Assembly: GCA_023254245.1 (NCBI GenBank)
Contig: JALQYE010000002.1
Span: 16,528 to 64,957, forward strand
Source of the DNA: Emticicia sp.
Lineage (GTDB): Bacteria; Bacteroidota; Bacteroidia; Cytophagales; Spirosomataceae
Direction of reading: 5' to 3'
DNA: 48,430 nucleotides
Shown: positions 8,507-17,928 of the stretch, piece by piece
How positions within the stretch are numbered: position 1 is the first letter of the stretch
Layout: the number at the start of each line of letters is the position of its first letter
The notes under the pieces: generated by a model
Databases searched by the model: none
The model's input: only the letters and a program-made list of their open reading frames with translations
What the model was told of the DNA's origin: nothing
Translations under genes and position numbers: made by a program

Positions 8507-9607
8507 TTAATAATTAAATTTATCCTTCCATTTATTGATTGGTTTTTCAATCATATACCAAGAAATTGTAGAAACTGCAATCGTAACTGCATAAAGAAAA
8601 ATGATTTTCAAAACCATGTTTTCTTCTATCACGGGCAATTTGTGAAGTAACTTTACCACTGGATTTGATGGCGAGTTATGGTAATGATTATAGATAAATT
8701 TATGGTAGATATAAATACCATAGCTTATACGACCGAGATAAACGGTTACCTTGTTTTCTAACATACTTTTCGTCAGGCCACCAAAACCATAAACGGCATT
8801 CCCAACCATAAAAAGTGAGAAAAATGACTCAAAAAGGCGTAGAAAAACAACCGTAATGATATTATGACCATCAGGAAATTGCTTGCCCCAAATCACAATT
8901 CCGATATACAAAAACAAACTTACAACTAACCAAATCTTATTTGTTACAAATCGTTTGATTGCTTCATTTTTATGAAAGTAAAAATAAGCAAATAACCCAC
9001 CGATTCCGAAAGCGTCTAAGCAAGTTGGCATCAATACGTATGGCGTCATCCAAGCAGTACCATTGAGATAGAAAAACAAGCGAAGCCCGACCGATAAAGC
9101 AATGAAACCAGAAAGGATTTTAGGCAACGAACGAGCTGATAAAAAGAAAACGATAAACGGAAAAAATAAATAAAATTGTTCTTCAACCGCCAACGACCAA
9201 AGGTGGTCGCTCGAACCCATCCAAGTTTGCTTGATAGCAATGTACATATTGGTTGTGTAAGTGAGATACCACCAAATTTTTTCACGAACTGGCTCAACGT
9301 TCCAAATAAACAAGGCTAAAATAGTGAGATAATAAATCGGAAAAATCCTGACTGTTCGACGAATGTAAAATTGTTTCAAAGAAAATTTATGAGAACGGCC
9401 TAAACTCTCATCCTTTTGGCGAGCCTGTAACAGAATACGAGTAATCAGAAACCCACTCAGCACAAAAAACATACAAACCCCCAAATAACTAATCGGAAAT
9501 TGTAGGGCATCACCCGACCAATGGTCAATTAAAACCATAGTTACCGCCAGAAAGCGAAGCCCATCGAGTTGTCTTAAATAGGAAGAATTTGTGGTTGTTT
9601 GTGTCAT
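8507..9607 (-). CDS. Acyltransferase family 3 (OafA/YrhL-like) membrane protein
   Basis: A 366-residue polytopic membrane protein. The N-terminus LRQLDGLRFLAVTMVLIDHW carries the conserved Arg/His of acyltransferase 3 proteins, followed by FVLSGFLITRIL and the WSLAVEEQFYLFFP motif. About ten hydrophobic segments and the C-terminal ISYGIYIYHKF complete the family pattern. Such enzymes O-acetylate or otherwise acylate surface polysaccharides from the inner membrane. It is the last gene of a leftward run, 15 bases after the polytopic protein, so co-transcription and a shared envelope-glycan role are likely. Confidence 0.92.
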   Translation of the reverse strand: MTQTTTNSSYLRQLDGLRFLAVTMVLIDHWSGDALQFPISYLGVCMFFVLSGFLITRILLQARQKDESLGRSHKFSLKQFYIRRTVRIFPIYYLTILALFIWNVEPVREKIWWYLTYTTNMYIAIKQTWMGSSDHLWSLAVEEQFYLFFPFIVFFLSARSLPKILSGFIALSVGLRLFFYLNGTAWMTPYVLMPTCLDAFGIGGLFAYFYFHKNEAIKRFVTNKIWLVVSLFLYIGIVIWGKQFPDGHNIITVVFLRLFESFFSLFMVGNAVYGFGGLTKSMLENKVTVYLGRISYGIYIYHKFIYNHYHNSPSNPVVKLLHKLPVIEENMVLKIIFLYAVTIAVSTISWYMIEKPINKWKDKFNY

Positions 9608-9622
9608 TATGAGAGAATTATC

Positions 9623-11308
9623 TTACCAATTTTGCTTAGGCCTAATTTTTTCAATTGCTTGAATATCAAGTATTTGATTACTCCAAGAAATCTTTTTAGT
9701 ATTGTTTTCTACCACTACAATGCCAACACGGTATTGGCCCGATTGAATGTATAGTTTACTGATTTCGGCCGTAAAGTTATCAATTTTGAGTTGATTATTT
9801 AGTATAAAGTCACGTTCGAGGTAGGCTTTCATGCCCCGAGGCTTGATGTGTGACGGATATAAGTAACTATTTTTATCAGATTTAAGAACAAAATACAAAC
9901 CTGATTCAGCTGCCGAAAAATCAAATTTTACACCCTTATTTGTTTTTGTTATCTCAAAACTTTCTAATTTAGGAGTTACTTTTAAGTTGTTCAATGAGCT
10001 ATCTTTCATCTGCCATATTTCATCAATAATCGAATCGTAGAAAGCTTTTTCGGGCTGCTGTAGAACCCGCATTATCCCTCCATTCGGAAATGACTTGTCG
10101 CTGTATTGCTGTTTGAATTGGTCGGTGATACGCTCTTGGTTTAGGTATTTAATGTCTTGATAAACAGTCAGATACGTATATAAATTAAAGCCGATACTGA
10201 ATACAATAGCCAGTTGAGTAAAGTTGTTTTTATACCTTTCAGCTAACGAATTGTAGGCTACTAAATAAAAAATAACCATTGATAGTACAGAGTATATTTT
10301 GTATTTACTGGTCATTAATATTTCAATTCCATACGATATACGAGCAACTGCAATTCCAACACTTGTAATACTAATAAAAGCTAAGCACGCTAACAAAAAT
10401 AGGTCTACTGTACGCTCCGACAAATTGTATTTTTTAAAGATAACTTGATAGGCAAACAGACAAATAAATATTAATATAAATAAGCCAAAAGCCATTGCTA
10501 AATCTAAGTGTTTGGCTGGAGCAATTGCTGATGAATCAAGTACACTTCCGAAAGTAGCTAAAGTGCCTTTAATGATAGTTTTTACATCCGAAAAGTCAGT
10601 CTTTACTACATTATCAGGATTTTTTTGAAATCCATAGAAAAAGCCAAACACCAATACTACTGAACTACTCAAAAAAACTACTAATTGCGTTTTCCGTTGC
10701 TGAACAAGCAAAACTAAGCAACCAATAAGCGGAATAATAATACCATTACTGCTTGTAAAAACACCCAAGAAGCAGGAAAATATGGCAAAATAAAAGTAAT
10801 GTCGATGTTTGTTTTCGACAGAGAAAACAAGCCAGTAGAAGGTCAAAAATGCGAAGAAAATCACTCCAAAATTCTGCACTGATGCCATTCCCCAGAAGGT
10901 ATTTTCAAACAAGCCTACATTGAGAAAAATAAAAGAAATTGGTACGAATGCAAGTAGGGATGAATTGTACTTTTTTGATACTTTATATAAAAGAAAAAGA
11001 ATGCCAAGCAATGCGATAATACCTACCAACATTAGACTTTTCAGATTGAGTGTTCCTTCCAAAAGGTAAACTATCCAAGCCGAAAAGCGAGTAAGGAAAA
11101 TTCGATGCTCGTTATGCTGAGAAAACAATAATTTTATTTTTTGAAAGACAGACTCTGTCTCAATCATTTGGGCAAGTGTATTCCTTATCGCAAAGTCATC
11201 CCAATGAGGAATATTTACGGCATATTTTTGAAATACGAAATAGAATACTGCAATCGGAAATAAGATTAAAATAGTAGCAAGTATATTCTTGATAGAAAGG
11301 TTTGGCAC
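9623..11308 (-). CDS. Polytopic membrane protein, GT-C glycosyltransferase-like
   Basis: A 561-residue protein with roughly ten membrane segments in the first ~400 residues and a soluble, beta-rich C-terminal domain of ~160 residues. After the first membrane segment is an acidic motif (IPHWDDFAIRN) and then HNEHRIFLTR. A DD or DE motif in the first outer loop is typical of GT-C enzymes that use lipid-linked sugars, but I cannot name a specific family. The start appears to be GTG at 11308, because no ATG precedes the first hydrophobic stretch. Its tight spacing to the acyltransferase supports a role in surface glycan decoration; this is inference. Confidence 0.65.
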   Translation of the reverse strand: MPNLSIKNILATILILFPIAVFYFVFQKYAVNIPHWDDFAIRNTLAQMIETESVFQKIKLLFSQHNEHRIFLTRFSAWIVYLLEGTLNLKSLMLVGIIALLGILFLLYKVSKKYNSSLLAFVPISFIFLNVGLFENTFWGMASVQNFGVIFFAFLTFYWLVFSVENKHRHYFYFAIFSCFLGVFTSSNGIIIPLIGCLVLLVQQRKTQLVVFLSSSVVLVFGFFYGFQKNPDNVVKTDFSDVKTIIKGTLATFGSVLDSSAIAPAKHLDLAMAFGLFILIFICLFAYQVIFKKYNLSERTVDLFLLACLAFISITSVGIAVARISYGIEILMTSKYKIYSVLSMVIFYLVAYNSLAERYKNNFTQLAIVFSIGFNLYTYLTVYQDIKYLNQERITDQFKQQYSDKSFPNGGIMRVLQQPEKAFYDSIIDEIWQMKDSSLNNLKVTPKLESFEITKTNKGVKFDFSAAESGLYFVLKSDKNSYLYPSHIKPRGMKAYLERDFILNNQLKIDNFTAEISKLYIQSGQYRVGIVVVENNTKKISWSNQILDIQAIEKIRPKQNW

Positions 11309-11338
11309 TTGAAAAATGAGTAATTAAATGAAAAATTT

Positions 11339-13375
11339 CTAAAGTTTAAGAATCGTAAATTCTACACGACGATTTTTTTTGCGGGTTTCCTCAGTTGCGT
11401 TACTCGCAATTGGTTTCGATTGCCCCCAACCTTTGGTCTGAATCCGTTTCGCTTCAATCTGCCCTTTTTCTACCAAATATTTCTTTACTTCATTGGCTCT
11501 ATCTTGCGAAAGTTTTACGTTGAGCATCATGTTATCGTCGCTTCCATCGGTATGCCCCTCAATGATAACCTGCATTGATGGATACTCTTTCATTAGCTCA
11601 ATAATACGGTCGAGTTCGGGATAAGAAGCAGGCAAAATATCGAACTTACTTTGGTTGAAGAAAAGGTTATTCAAAACCATTGTTTGCCCTTCTTTTACTG
11701 GAATTAGGTTAATATTCTTCTTAATTTCTCTAAAACGGCGGTCTTTTGTAAGGTCAAGATTTTCGCTGATACTAATAAAGCCCTTCTTTGAAGCATTTAG
11801 GCTATACGCTTTTTTGAGAGGAACAACCATTTTGTATTCACCCGTTTCGGGGTCAAAGTCAGCCACAATCCTTTCTTTTCCTGTGCTATCATTCAGCAGC
11901 TCCATTACTACTTCGGCAGCGAGTGTTTTTTTATCAAAGGCATTGATAACTGTTCCTGAAATAATAGCTACTGGGTCAGGTTTGATGGATGGAAAAAGTT
12001 TTATTCTAAAAATATCCTCAGCACCAATGGAGCGTTCTTCCGAACTCAAATAGGCATATTCACCCGATGCTGGAATCGTAAAATAGCCATCCCATTTCGA
12101 TGTATTTATTAAATCTCCAATATTTTCGGGTTCACTCCAATTTGTCCAAGTACTATCTAATCGACGGCTAACAAAGATGTCATTATCGCCATAGCCTGGA
12201 AAACCAGCCGTTGAAAAATAAATTGTTTTTGAATCGGCAGCCACAAAAGGGGTACTTTCATTTTCGGCAGTGTTAATATTTGTCCCCATATTCAAGGGTT
12301 TTGACCAAACCCCATCAGGTTTCAAAAATGACACATACAAATCCTTGTTACCTTTTGTATCTTTTCGTTGACAAGCCATCACCAGAACCTTACCATTTGG
12401 AGCCAATGAAAACTCTGTATAACTATTGGAATTATAATAATCTGTAATTTTTTCTTCTTTCGGAAATTCCCAACCCGTACGATTTCGTTTCGACTTTGAT
12501 AATCCTGCACGGTAGGTGCCATCGGGCATGTATATATTTACCAAATAAATCGTTTTTCCATCGGCTGAAATGGTCGAAACAGCATTATGCTCATCTGTAT
12601 TTATCGGTTCTTTTATGTTTTCTGCTTCTCCCCACGTGCCATCGGGCATAATTCTCGACATCCAAACATCTTGTTTTTTTAACTTCCCAATATTTTGTTC
12701 GTGCTTCTCACGGGTGAAGAAAAGGGTTTTTCCATCGGGTGTAATAATTGGAGCAACTTCCCGAACTTGCGAATTGATGCTTTTTCCTAAGTTTTCCTTA
12801 ATGATTTCTTTCGGAATGTCTTTTGCGAGATTTATTTTTGCTTCAAAAGGTAAATCAATTTCCGAGATACCTATAGCATCTATCTGATTATAACCTGGTA
12901 TTTTAGCTGGAGCAACAATCAATTTAATGGCATAAACTTTATATTCTGTTTGCGGAATAATGATATTCCACATTCTGCCTTTTTCAGTAGGGCCGTCTTC
13001 TTTATTTTCATGTATAATGTACTCTCTATCAGTAGAATCATACGCCAGTACTCGCACAACAGCTCCTGCTCCCCAGTTCTCTCCGATAGATACTTGTTTT
13101 ATTCTAACAGGGTTTTCAAAACCGACTTTTATATATTCTTCGGCATAGGTATCTGCTCCTGCGGTTGACCATGCACACACACTTTCGCCCTTTTGAGGTA
13201 ATTTATTGGGGCTTCCTAATACCTGACTCGCTCTATACTGTGGCCCAGGATTGCTGGCATCAACTCTTTCTGACGAAAACCCCAACACTTTACTGGCCCA
13301 TTGGATTTTGGGTTGTGCGGAAGCTGAAAATGATAAAATTAATAAATAAATTATAATGCGAATCTCTGGTTTCAT
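11339..13375 (-). CDS. OmpA-family envelope protein with PD40 propeller (PorE-like layout)
   Basis: A 678-residue exported protein (signal peptide ~1-20). The order is: an N-terminal galactose-binding/discoidin-like sandwich (~21-170); PD40/WD40-like propeller repeats (about 200-455) with blades such as ADSKTIYFSTAGFPGYGDND; a carboxypeptidase-regulatory-like domain (~470-555, ISGTVINAFDKKT); and an OmpA peptidoglycan-binding domain (~565-678) with IIEGHTDG and the KNRRVEF end. PorE of the type IX system has a similar propeller-CRD-OmpA order with TPRs at its N-terminus, so this is a PorE-like architecture, not proven PorE. The tandem upstream gene is a paralogue without OmpA. Confidence 0.87.
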   Translation of the reverse strand: MKPEIRIIIYLLILSFSASAQPKIQWASKVLGFSSERVDASNPGPQYRASQVLGSPNKLPQKGESVCAWSTAGADTYAEEYIKVGFENPVRIKQVSIGENWGAGAVVRVLAYDSTDREYIIHENKEDGPTEKGRMWNIIIPQTEYKVYAIKLIVAPAKIPGYNQIDAIGISEIDLPFEAKINLAKDIPKEIIKENLGKSINSQVREVAPIITPDGKTLFFTREKHEQNIGKLKKQDVWMSRIMPDGTWGEAENIKEPINTDEHNAVSTISADGKTIYLVNIYMPDGTYRAGLSKSKRNRTGWEFPKEEKITDYYNSNSYTEFSLAPNGKVLVMACQRKDTKGNKDLYVSFLKPDGVWSKPLNMGTNINTAENESTPFVAADSKTIYFSTAGFPGYGDNDIFVSRRLDSTWTNWSEPENIGDLINTSKWDGYFTIPASGEYAYLSSEERSIGAEDIFRIKLFPSIKPDPVAIISGTVINAFDKKTLAAEVVMELLNDSTGKERIVADFDPETGEYKMVVPLKKAYSLNASKKGFISISENLDLTKDRRFREIKKNINLIPVKEGQTMVLNNLFFNQSKFDILPASYPELDRIIELMKEYPSMQVIIEGHTDGSDDNMMLNVKLSQDRANEVKKYLVEKGQIEAKRIQTKGWGQSKPIASNATEETRKKNRRVEFTILKL

Positions 13376-13442
13376 GTCATGATAGTACTTAGCATTTGAT
13401 TATAAGTATGGATTAAAGTAGAAATTTGTAAAATAAATCTTA

Positions 13443-15158
13443 TTAACGAGTAAGAATAAATTCTTTTTTAATCTCAGTAAAGGAATTAAAATTTGATAAA
13501 TCTGTGACTGCTTTCAAAGGTTTAAAATTTTTATTTAAGATTGTTAATTGATAGCTATGTTGCACAGGTATAATCAACTTAAATTCTCCTGTGTCGTCAT
13601 CAGATTCTATTGAAAAAGATGTATTCTTATCTAAAGATTCTACAAAAATACTGGCTTTTATAGGCTTATCATCAATTTCACTTTTGATTACACCTGAAAG
13701 TATAGCGACAGGCTCAGGTTGAATTGAAGGAAATAATTTTATCCTGAAAATGTCTTCGGCTCCAGTTGAATTCTCCTCTGAACTTGTGTAGGCGTAGTCT
13801 CCATCCGCTGAAACAGTGAAGTAAGCGTCCCATTTTGGTGTATTAATTTTATTGCCAAGATTTAATGGCTCGCTCCAATTAGTCCAAGTATTGTCTAAGC
13901 GACGAGTCATGAAAATATCATTATCACCATATCCTGGAAGTCCACTTGTTGAAAAATACAGTGTTTTGGAATCTGCTGCTAAAAAAGGTGAACTTTCATT
14001 TTCAGCAGTATTTATTGTGTTGCCCAAATTTATAGGTTTAGACCACGTACTGTCATTTTCGAGGAACGAAACATATAAATCCTTTTGACCAAATCCATCT
14101 TTACGTTGAGCTGCTATTATCAAAACTTGTTCATTTGAGGATATGCTAAATTCTGTGTACGAACTTGTTGTGTAGTAATCTTTTATCTTTACCTCTTTTG
14201 GAAAACTCCATTTTCCATTCTGAAATTTAGATTTTGATAGACCAGGTTTAAATTTTTTATCTGGTAAATAGACATTCAATAGGTAAAGTGTATTTCCATC
14301 TAAAGATGTCGTGGCAATAGCATTATGCTCATCAGTATTAATAGGAGAACCAATATTTTGAGCTTCTGACCATTTATTCTCTTTAATGCTTTCTGCTACC
14401 CAAATGTCTTGTTTTTTTAGCTTACCAATATTTTTTTTATGACCCTCTCTTGTGAAGAAAATTCTTTTTCCATCATTACTAATTACTGGGGCCACTTCTC
14501 GTGTATCGGAATTGATACTTTTACCTAAATTTTCTCTTATAGTTTTTTTCGGTAAGGCGTCAGGTAAATTGAGCGTATTATCCAATTTTGTATTTTCTTC
14601 TGAAATACCAATCGCATCTATCTGATTAAACCCTTTTACCAAATATGGATTTAAAACAACTTTTATTGCATGAACTTTGTAATTTGTTTTAGTAATTGAA
14701 ATATTCCAAAATCTTCCTTTTGCTTCAATAGTATGGTTGTTATTCTCATGAATAATATATTCGGTATCGGTAGAATCGTAGGCAAAAACTTGAGTAATTG
14801 CCCCAGGATTTAAGTTTTCTACAATCATTATATTTGAAGTAATTGAGGGAGTTGCAAAGGCTACTTTTATAAATTCATTTTTAAAGTTATCTGCTTGCTC
14901 GGGAGTCCAGGCAGCTGCCGTCTCTCTGAATGTATATATATTTGGCTTCCCCAAAATTTGAACAGCTCTGAATTGTGGCCCAGGGTTATAGATATCAACT
15001 CTTTCCGACGAAAACCCCAACACTTTACTGGCCCATTGGATTTTGGGTTGTGCCAGTGCCGTGTTGTTCGATAATAGAACTAAGAAGGATATACCAAATT
15101 GTAGAAATGAGGTAATAGAATAAAGTTTATTGAAGGCAATATTTTTAGTGAAAAACAT
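13443..15158 (-). CDS. PD40-propeller envelope protein, paralogue lacking OmpA domain
   Basis: A 571-residue paralogue of the next gene: signal peptide, discoidin-like sandwich, PD40 propeller and CRD domain (AILSGVIKSEIDDKP), stopping where the OmpA domain would begin. The two share motifs throughout, yet their DNA has diverged at many synonymous sites, except for a 47-base identical block at the mature N-terminus. Without OmpA it cannot anchor to peptidoglycan the same way; it may be a soluble or complexed partner (inference). I chose ATG 15158; a GTG at 15176 would add six residues. A good Bacteroidota promoter lies at 15261-15292, so it probably leads the operon down to the acyltransferase. 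Confidence 0.83.
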   Translation of the reverse strand: MFFTKNIAFNKLYSITSFLQFGISFLVLLSNNTALAQPKIQWASKVLGFSSERVDIYNPGPQFRAVQILGKPNIYTFRETAAAWTPEQADNFKNEFIKVAFATPSITSNIMIVENLNPGAITQVFAYDSTDTEYIIHENNNHTIEAKGRFWNISITKTNYKVHAIKVVLNPYLVKGFNQIDAIGISEENTKLDNTLNLPDALPKKTIRENLGKSINSDTREVAPVISNDGKRIFFTREGHKKNIGKLKKQDIWVAESIKENKWSEAQNIGSPINTDEHNAIATTSLDGNTLYLLNVYLPDKKFKPGLSKSKFQNGKWSFPKEVKIKDYYTTSSYTEFSISSNEQVLIIAAQRKDGFGQKDLYVSFLENDSTWSKPINLGNTINTAENESSPFLAADSKTLYFSTSGLPGYGDNDIFMTRRLDNTWTNWSEPLNLGNKINTPKWDAYFTVSADGDYAYTSSEENSTGAEDIFRIKLFPSIQPEPVAILSGVIKSEIDDKPIKASIFVESLDKNTSFSIESDDDTGEFKLIIPVQHSYQLTILNKNFKPLKAVTDLSNFNSFTEIKKEFILTR

Positions 15159-15260
15159 TTTTTTCTGGGTAATCACCGTTTTTTCTCTAATTGGGTTAGT
15201 GTTTTGTGTCAGTGGCGAAAGTATACAATTTTATTAGACTATCAAAATGACCAACGCATA

Positions 15261-15292
15261 CAAATATAGGTTTATGTATTGGTTTTTACAAA
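15261..15292 (-). promoter_or_regulatory. Bacteroidota promoter for the PD40/acyltransferase operon
   Basis: On the minus strand TTTG (15292-15289) is followed after 20 bases by TATATTTG (15268-15261), matching the -33/-7 consensus. It predicts a leader of roughly 95 bases before the ATG at 15158. Confidence 0.62.
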
Positions 15293-15470
15293 TTTCATAG
15301 TTTTTGCTCTTAATTCATTTGTCATCAGTCAATTATACTATGTATTTGTAGATTTTTATTGAATATTTTTTTTATAAAAAATTATTTAACGTTTCGTTAA
15401 CAAAATATTCTTCTAAAATTTCAACAAATACTTTCATTCTTACGTTTTGTTTACGAATTTAGCAGACGAA

Positions 15471-15534
15471 TTCGGTTATCGACCGTATCGACAATCCGAC
15501 GCTTCGGCAGTACGATGTTTCGGTGGTTCGATTT
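15471..15534. repeat. Degenerate 8-bp tandem repeat with phased CG
   Basis: This 64-base stretch splits into eight 8-mers of approximate form TTCGRNNN, for example TTCGGTTA, TTCGGCAG and TTCGGTGG. Seven of the eight have CG at positions 3-4; the second unit is shifted by one base. It is far richer in GC than the surrounding AT-rich DNA and lies 28 bases before the cytochrome c start codon. The rest of the gap 15159-15562 is AT-rich, with the minus-strand promoter at 15261-15292 and no gene that I can support. Confidence 0.6.
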
Positions 15535-15562
15535 ATTTAATCTTTTAAAAGCACATAGTAAA

Positions 15563-15883
15563 ATGAAAAAATCACTCCTGACCGTTGCGGTTGTACTTGG
15601 TATTGCATCAGTATCAAAAGCACAAACAAAAATTCCACCAGATATTGAGAAATTACTTCAAAAAAATACTTGTTTAGCTTGTCATAAAGTTGATACTCGT
15701 TTGGTTGGGCCTGCGTATGTAGAAGTAATGAAAAAGAAAAAATATAAGCCAGAGCAAATCGTAGAGTTAATCTACAAACCGAACCCTAAAAACTGGGAAG
15801 GTTATCCGCCAATGGCTGCATTATCAAATGTTCCGAAAGATGAAGCTTTGAAAATTGCAAAATGGATTTCTACTTTGAAATAA
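15563..15883 (+). CDS. Small periplasmic c-type cytochrome
   Basis: A 106-residue protein with a signal peptide (MKKSLLTVAVVLGIASVSKA) and a single class I cytochrome c domain. Heme attachment is CLACH, and the likely axial Met is in YPPMAAL, giving the usual His/Met ligation. This resembles cytochrome c551/c552-type electron carriers that shuttle electrons in the periplasm to terminal oxidases or reductases. ATG 15563 is chosen because it begins the signal peptide; an ATG at 15515 in the same frame falls inside the 8-bp repeat and would add 16 residues ahead of the signal peptide. It is a single gene closed by a strong terminator. Confidence 0.9.
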   Translation: MKKSLLTVAVVLGIASVSKAQTKIPPDIEKLLQKNTCLACHKVDTRLVGPAYVEVMKKKKYKPEQIVELIYKPNPKNWEGYPPMAALSNVPKDEALKIAKWISTLK

Positions 15884-15898
15884 TCCGATATTAAGTGT

Positions 15899-15935
15899 AA
15901 AATGCCTCTATTAATCAATTTAATAGAGGCATTTT
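15899..15935. terminator. Bidirectional intrinsic terminator
   Basis: Perfect 16-base arms (15899-15914, 15920-15935) with a 5-base loop; AAAA/TTTT at the arm ends gives a T run on both strands. It sits between the convergent cytochrome and FtsB-like genes. Confidence 0.88.
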
Positions 15936-15943
15936 GCTTGTTA

Positions 15944-16273
15944 TTACTCTTTAGTTTCTTCTTCAACCGATTTATTATCTTCATCTACAATCACGAAAAC
16001 AGTTTCTCCTGTTTTTTTCATGAGATAATTTTCACGAGCAAACTTCTCCATTGATTTGTGGTTGCCCATTACTTCTTTTTCTTCTTCTTTAACTTTTTTT
16101 AGTTCTGTAACGTAGTATTCTTGTTGATTCTCTAAATCAGATAATTTTTGCCAAAGCCTGAATTGTGCGACAAGATTGCTGCCATCGAAGAAGACCACCC
16201 AGATTAAGAGTCCAAGGAGCGTAAGTACATAAAAACGGTATTTATGTACGAATTTTGGTACGTAGATTTTCAT
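15944..16273 (-). CDS. Septum formation initiator (FtsB/DivIC-like) protein
   Basis: A 109-residue bitopic protein: short cytoplasmic N-terminus, one membrane span (about 12-28, FYVLTLLGLLIWVVFF), a coiled coil (~38-72), then the conserved MEKFARENYLMKKTGETVFVI block of the septum formation initiator family. FtsB/DivIC joins FtsL and FtsQ/DivIB to activate septal peptidoglycan synthesis. An acidic tail ends the protein. It lies downstream of eno on the same strand, an arrangement common in Bacteroidota and Firmicutes, although a terminator separates the two here. Confidence 0.9.
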   Translation of the reverse strand: MKIYVPKFVHKYRFYVLTLLGLLIWVVFFDGSNLVAQFRLWQKLSDLENQQEYYVTELKKVKEEEKEVMGNHKSMEKFARENYLMKKTGETVFVIVDEDNKSVEEETKE

Positions 16274-16322
16274 TTATAGGAAGTTTTTAAAGCACGATTG
16301 TGAATCAAAAGTAGGTGTTTTT

Positions 16323-16367
16323 GTAAAAAAAACAAAAAAAGCGTTGAACAATATTTGTTCAACGCTT
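16323..16367 (-). terminator. Intrinsic terminator of eno
   Basis: Arms AAGCGTTGAACA (16339-16350) and TGTTCAACGCTT (16356-16367) pair perfectly around a 5-base loop, followed on the minus strand by a long T-rich tract (16340-16323). Confidence 0.87.
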
Positions 16368-16399
16368 CTAATATTTTACTCCCCTTTATGGGTTGGAGG

Positions 16400-17680
<1,281 letters not shown>

Positions 17681-17838
17681 TTAAAACTTGTAAGTATTAG
17701 GTATTTTGGTTATAAAAAATATTGGAATTGTCCAAAAAAGCAATATTTTCTTTGGTAACAACTGTAAAATTAGCGAAATTTTCAGTATTGGACAAATTGT
17801 ATGTGTGATTTCTTCATTAAGTACGACTTGCAGGGCTG

Positions 17839-17914
17839 TATCAAGTTTGAAACTTGATATCATTATTTGTGTCGAGTTTCAAACCGCTGCGGCGGACCGC
17901 TCGACACAAATAAT
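17839..17914. repeat. Nested palindromic, GC-rich element (REP-like)
   Basis: Two adjacent dyads: a perfect 21-base palindrome TATCAAGTTT-G-AAACTTGATA (17839-17859), and perfect 15-base arms ATTATTTGTGTCGAG/CTCGACACAAATAAT (17862-17876, 17900-17914) enclosing a GC-rich inner dyad (CCGC...GCGG). The two halves share GTTTGAAAC/GTTTCAAAC-like words. It lies between eno and yicC. The look is that of an intergenic REP/BIME element, but only one copy is visible here. Confidence 0.55.
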
Positions 17915-17928
17915 TACACATACCCAAA

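Noticed and set aside
15515-15562. Upstream in-frame start for the cytochrome gene
   Set aside because: That ATG lies within the 8-bp repeat and would place 16 residues ahead of a complete signal peptide.
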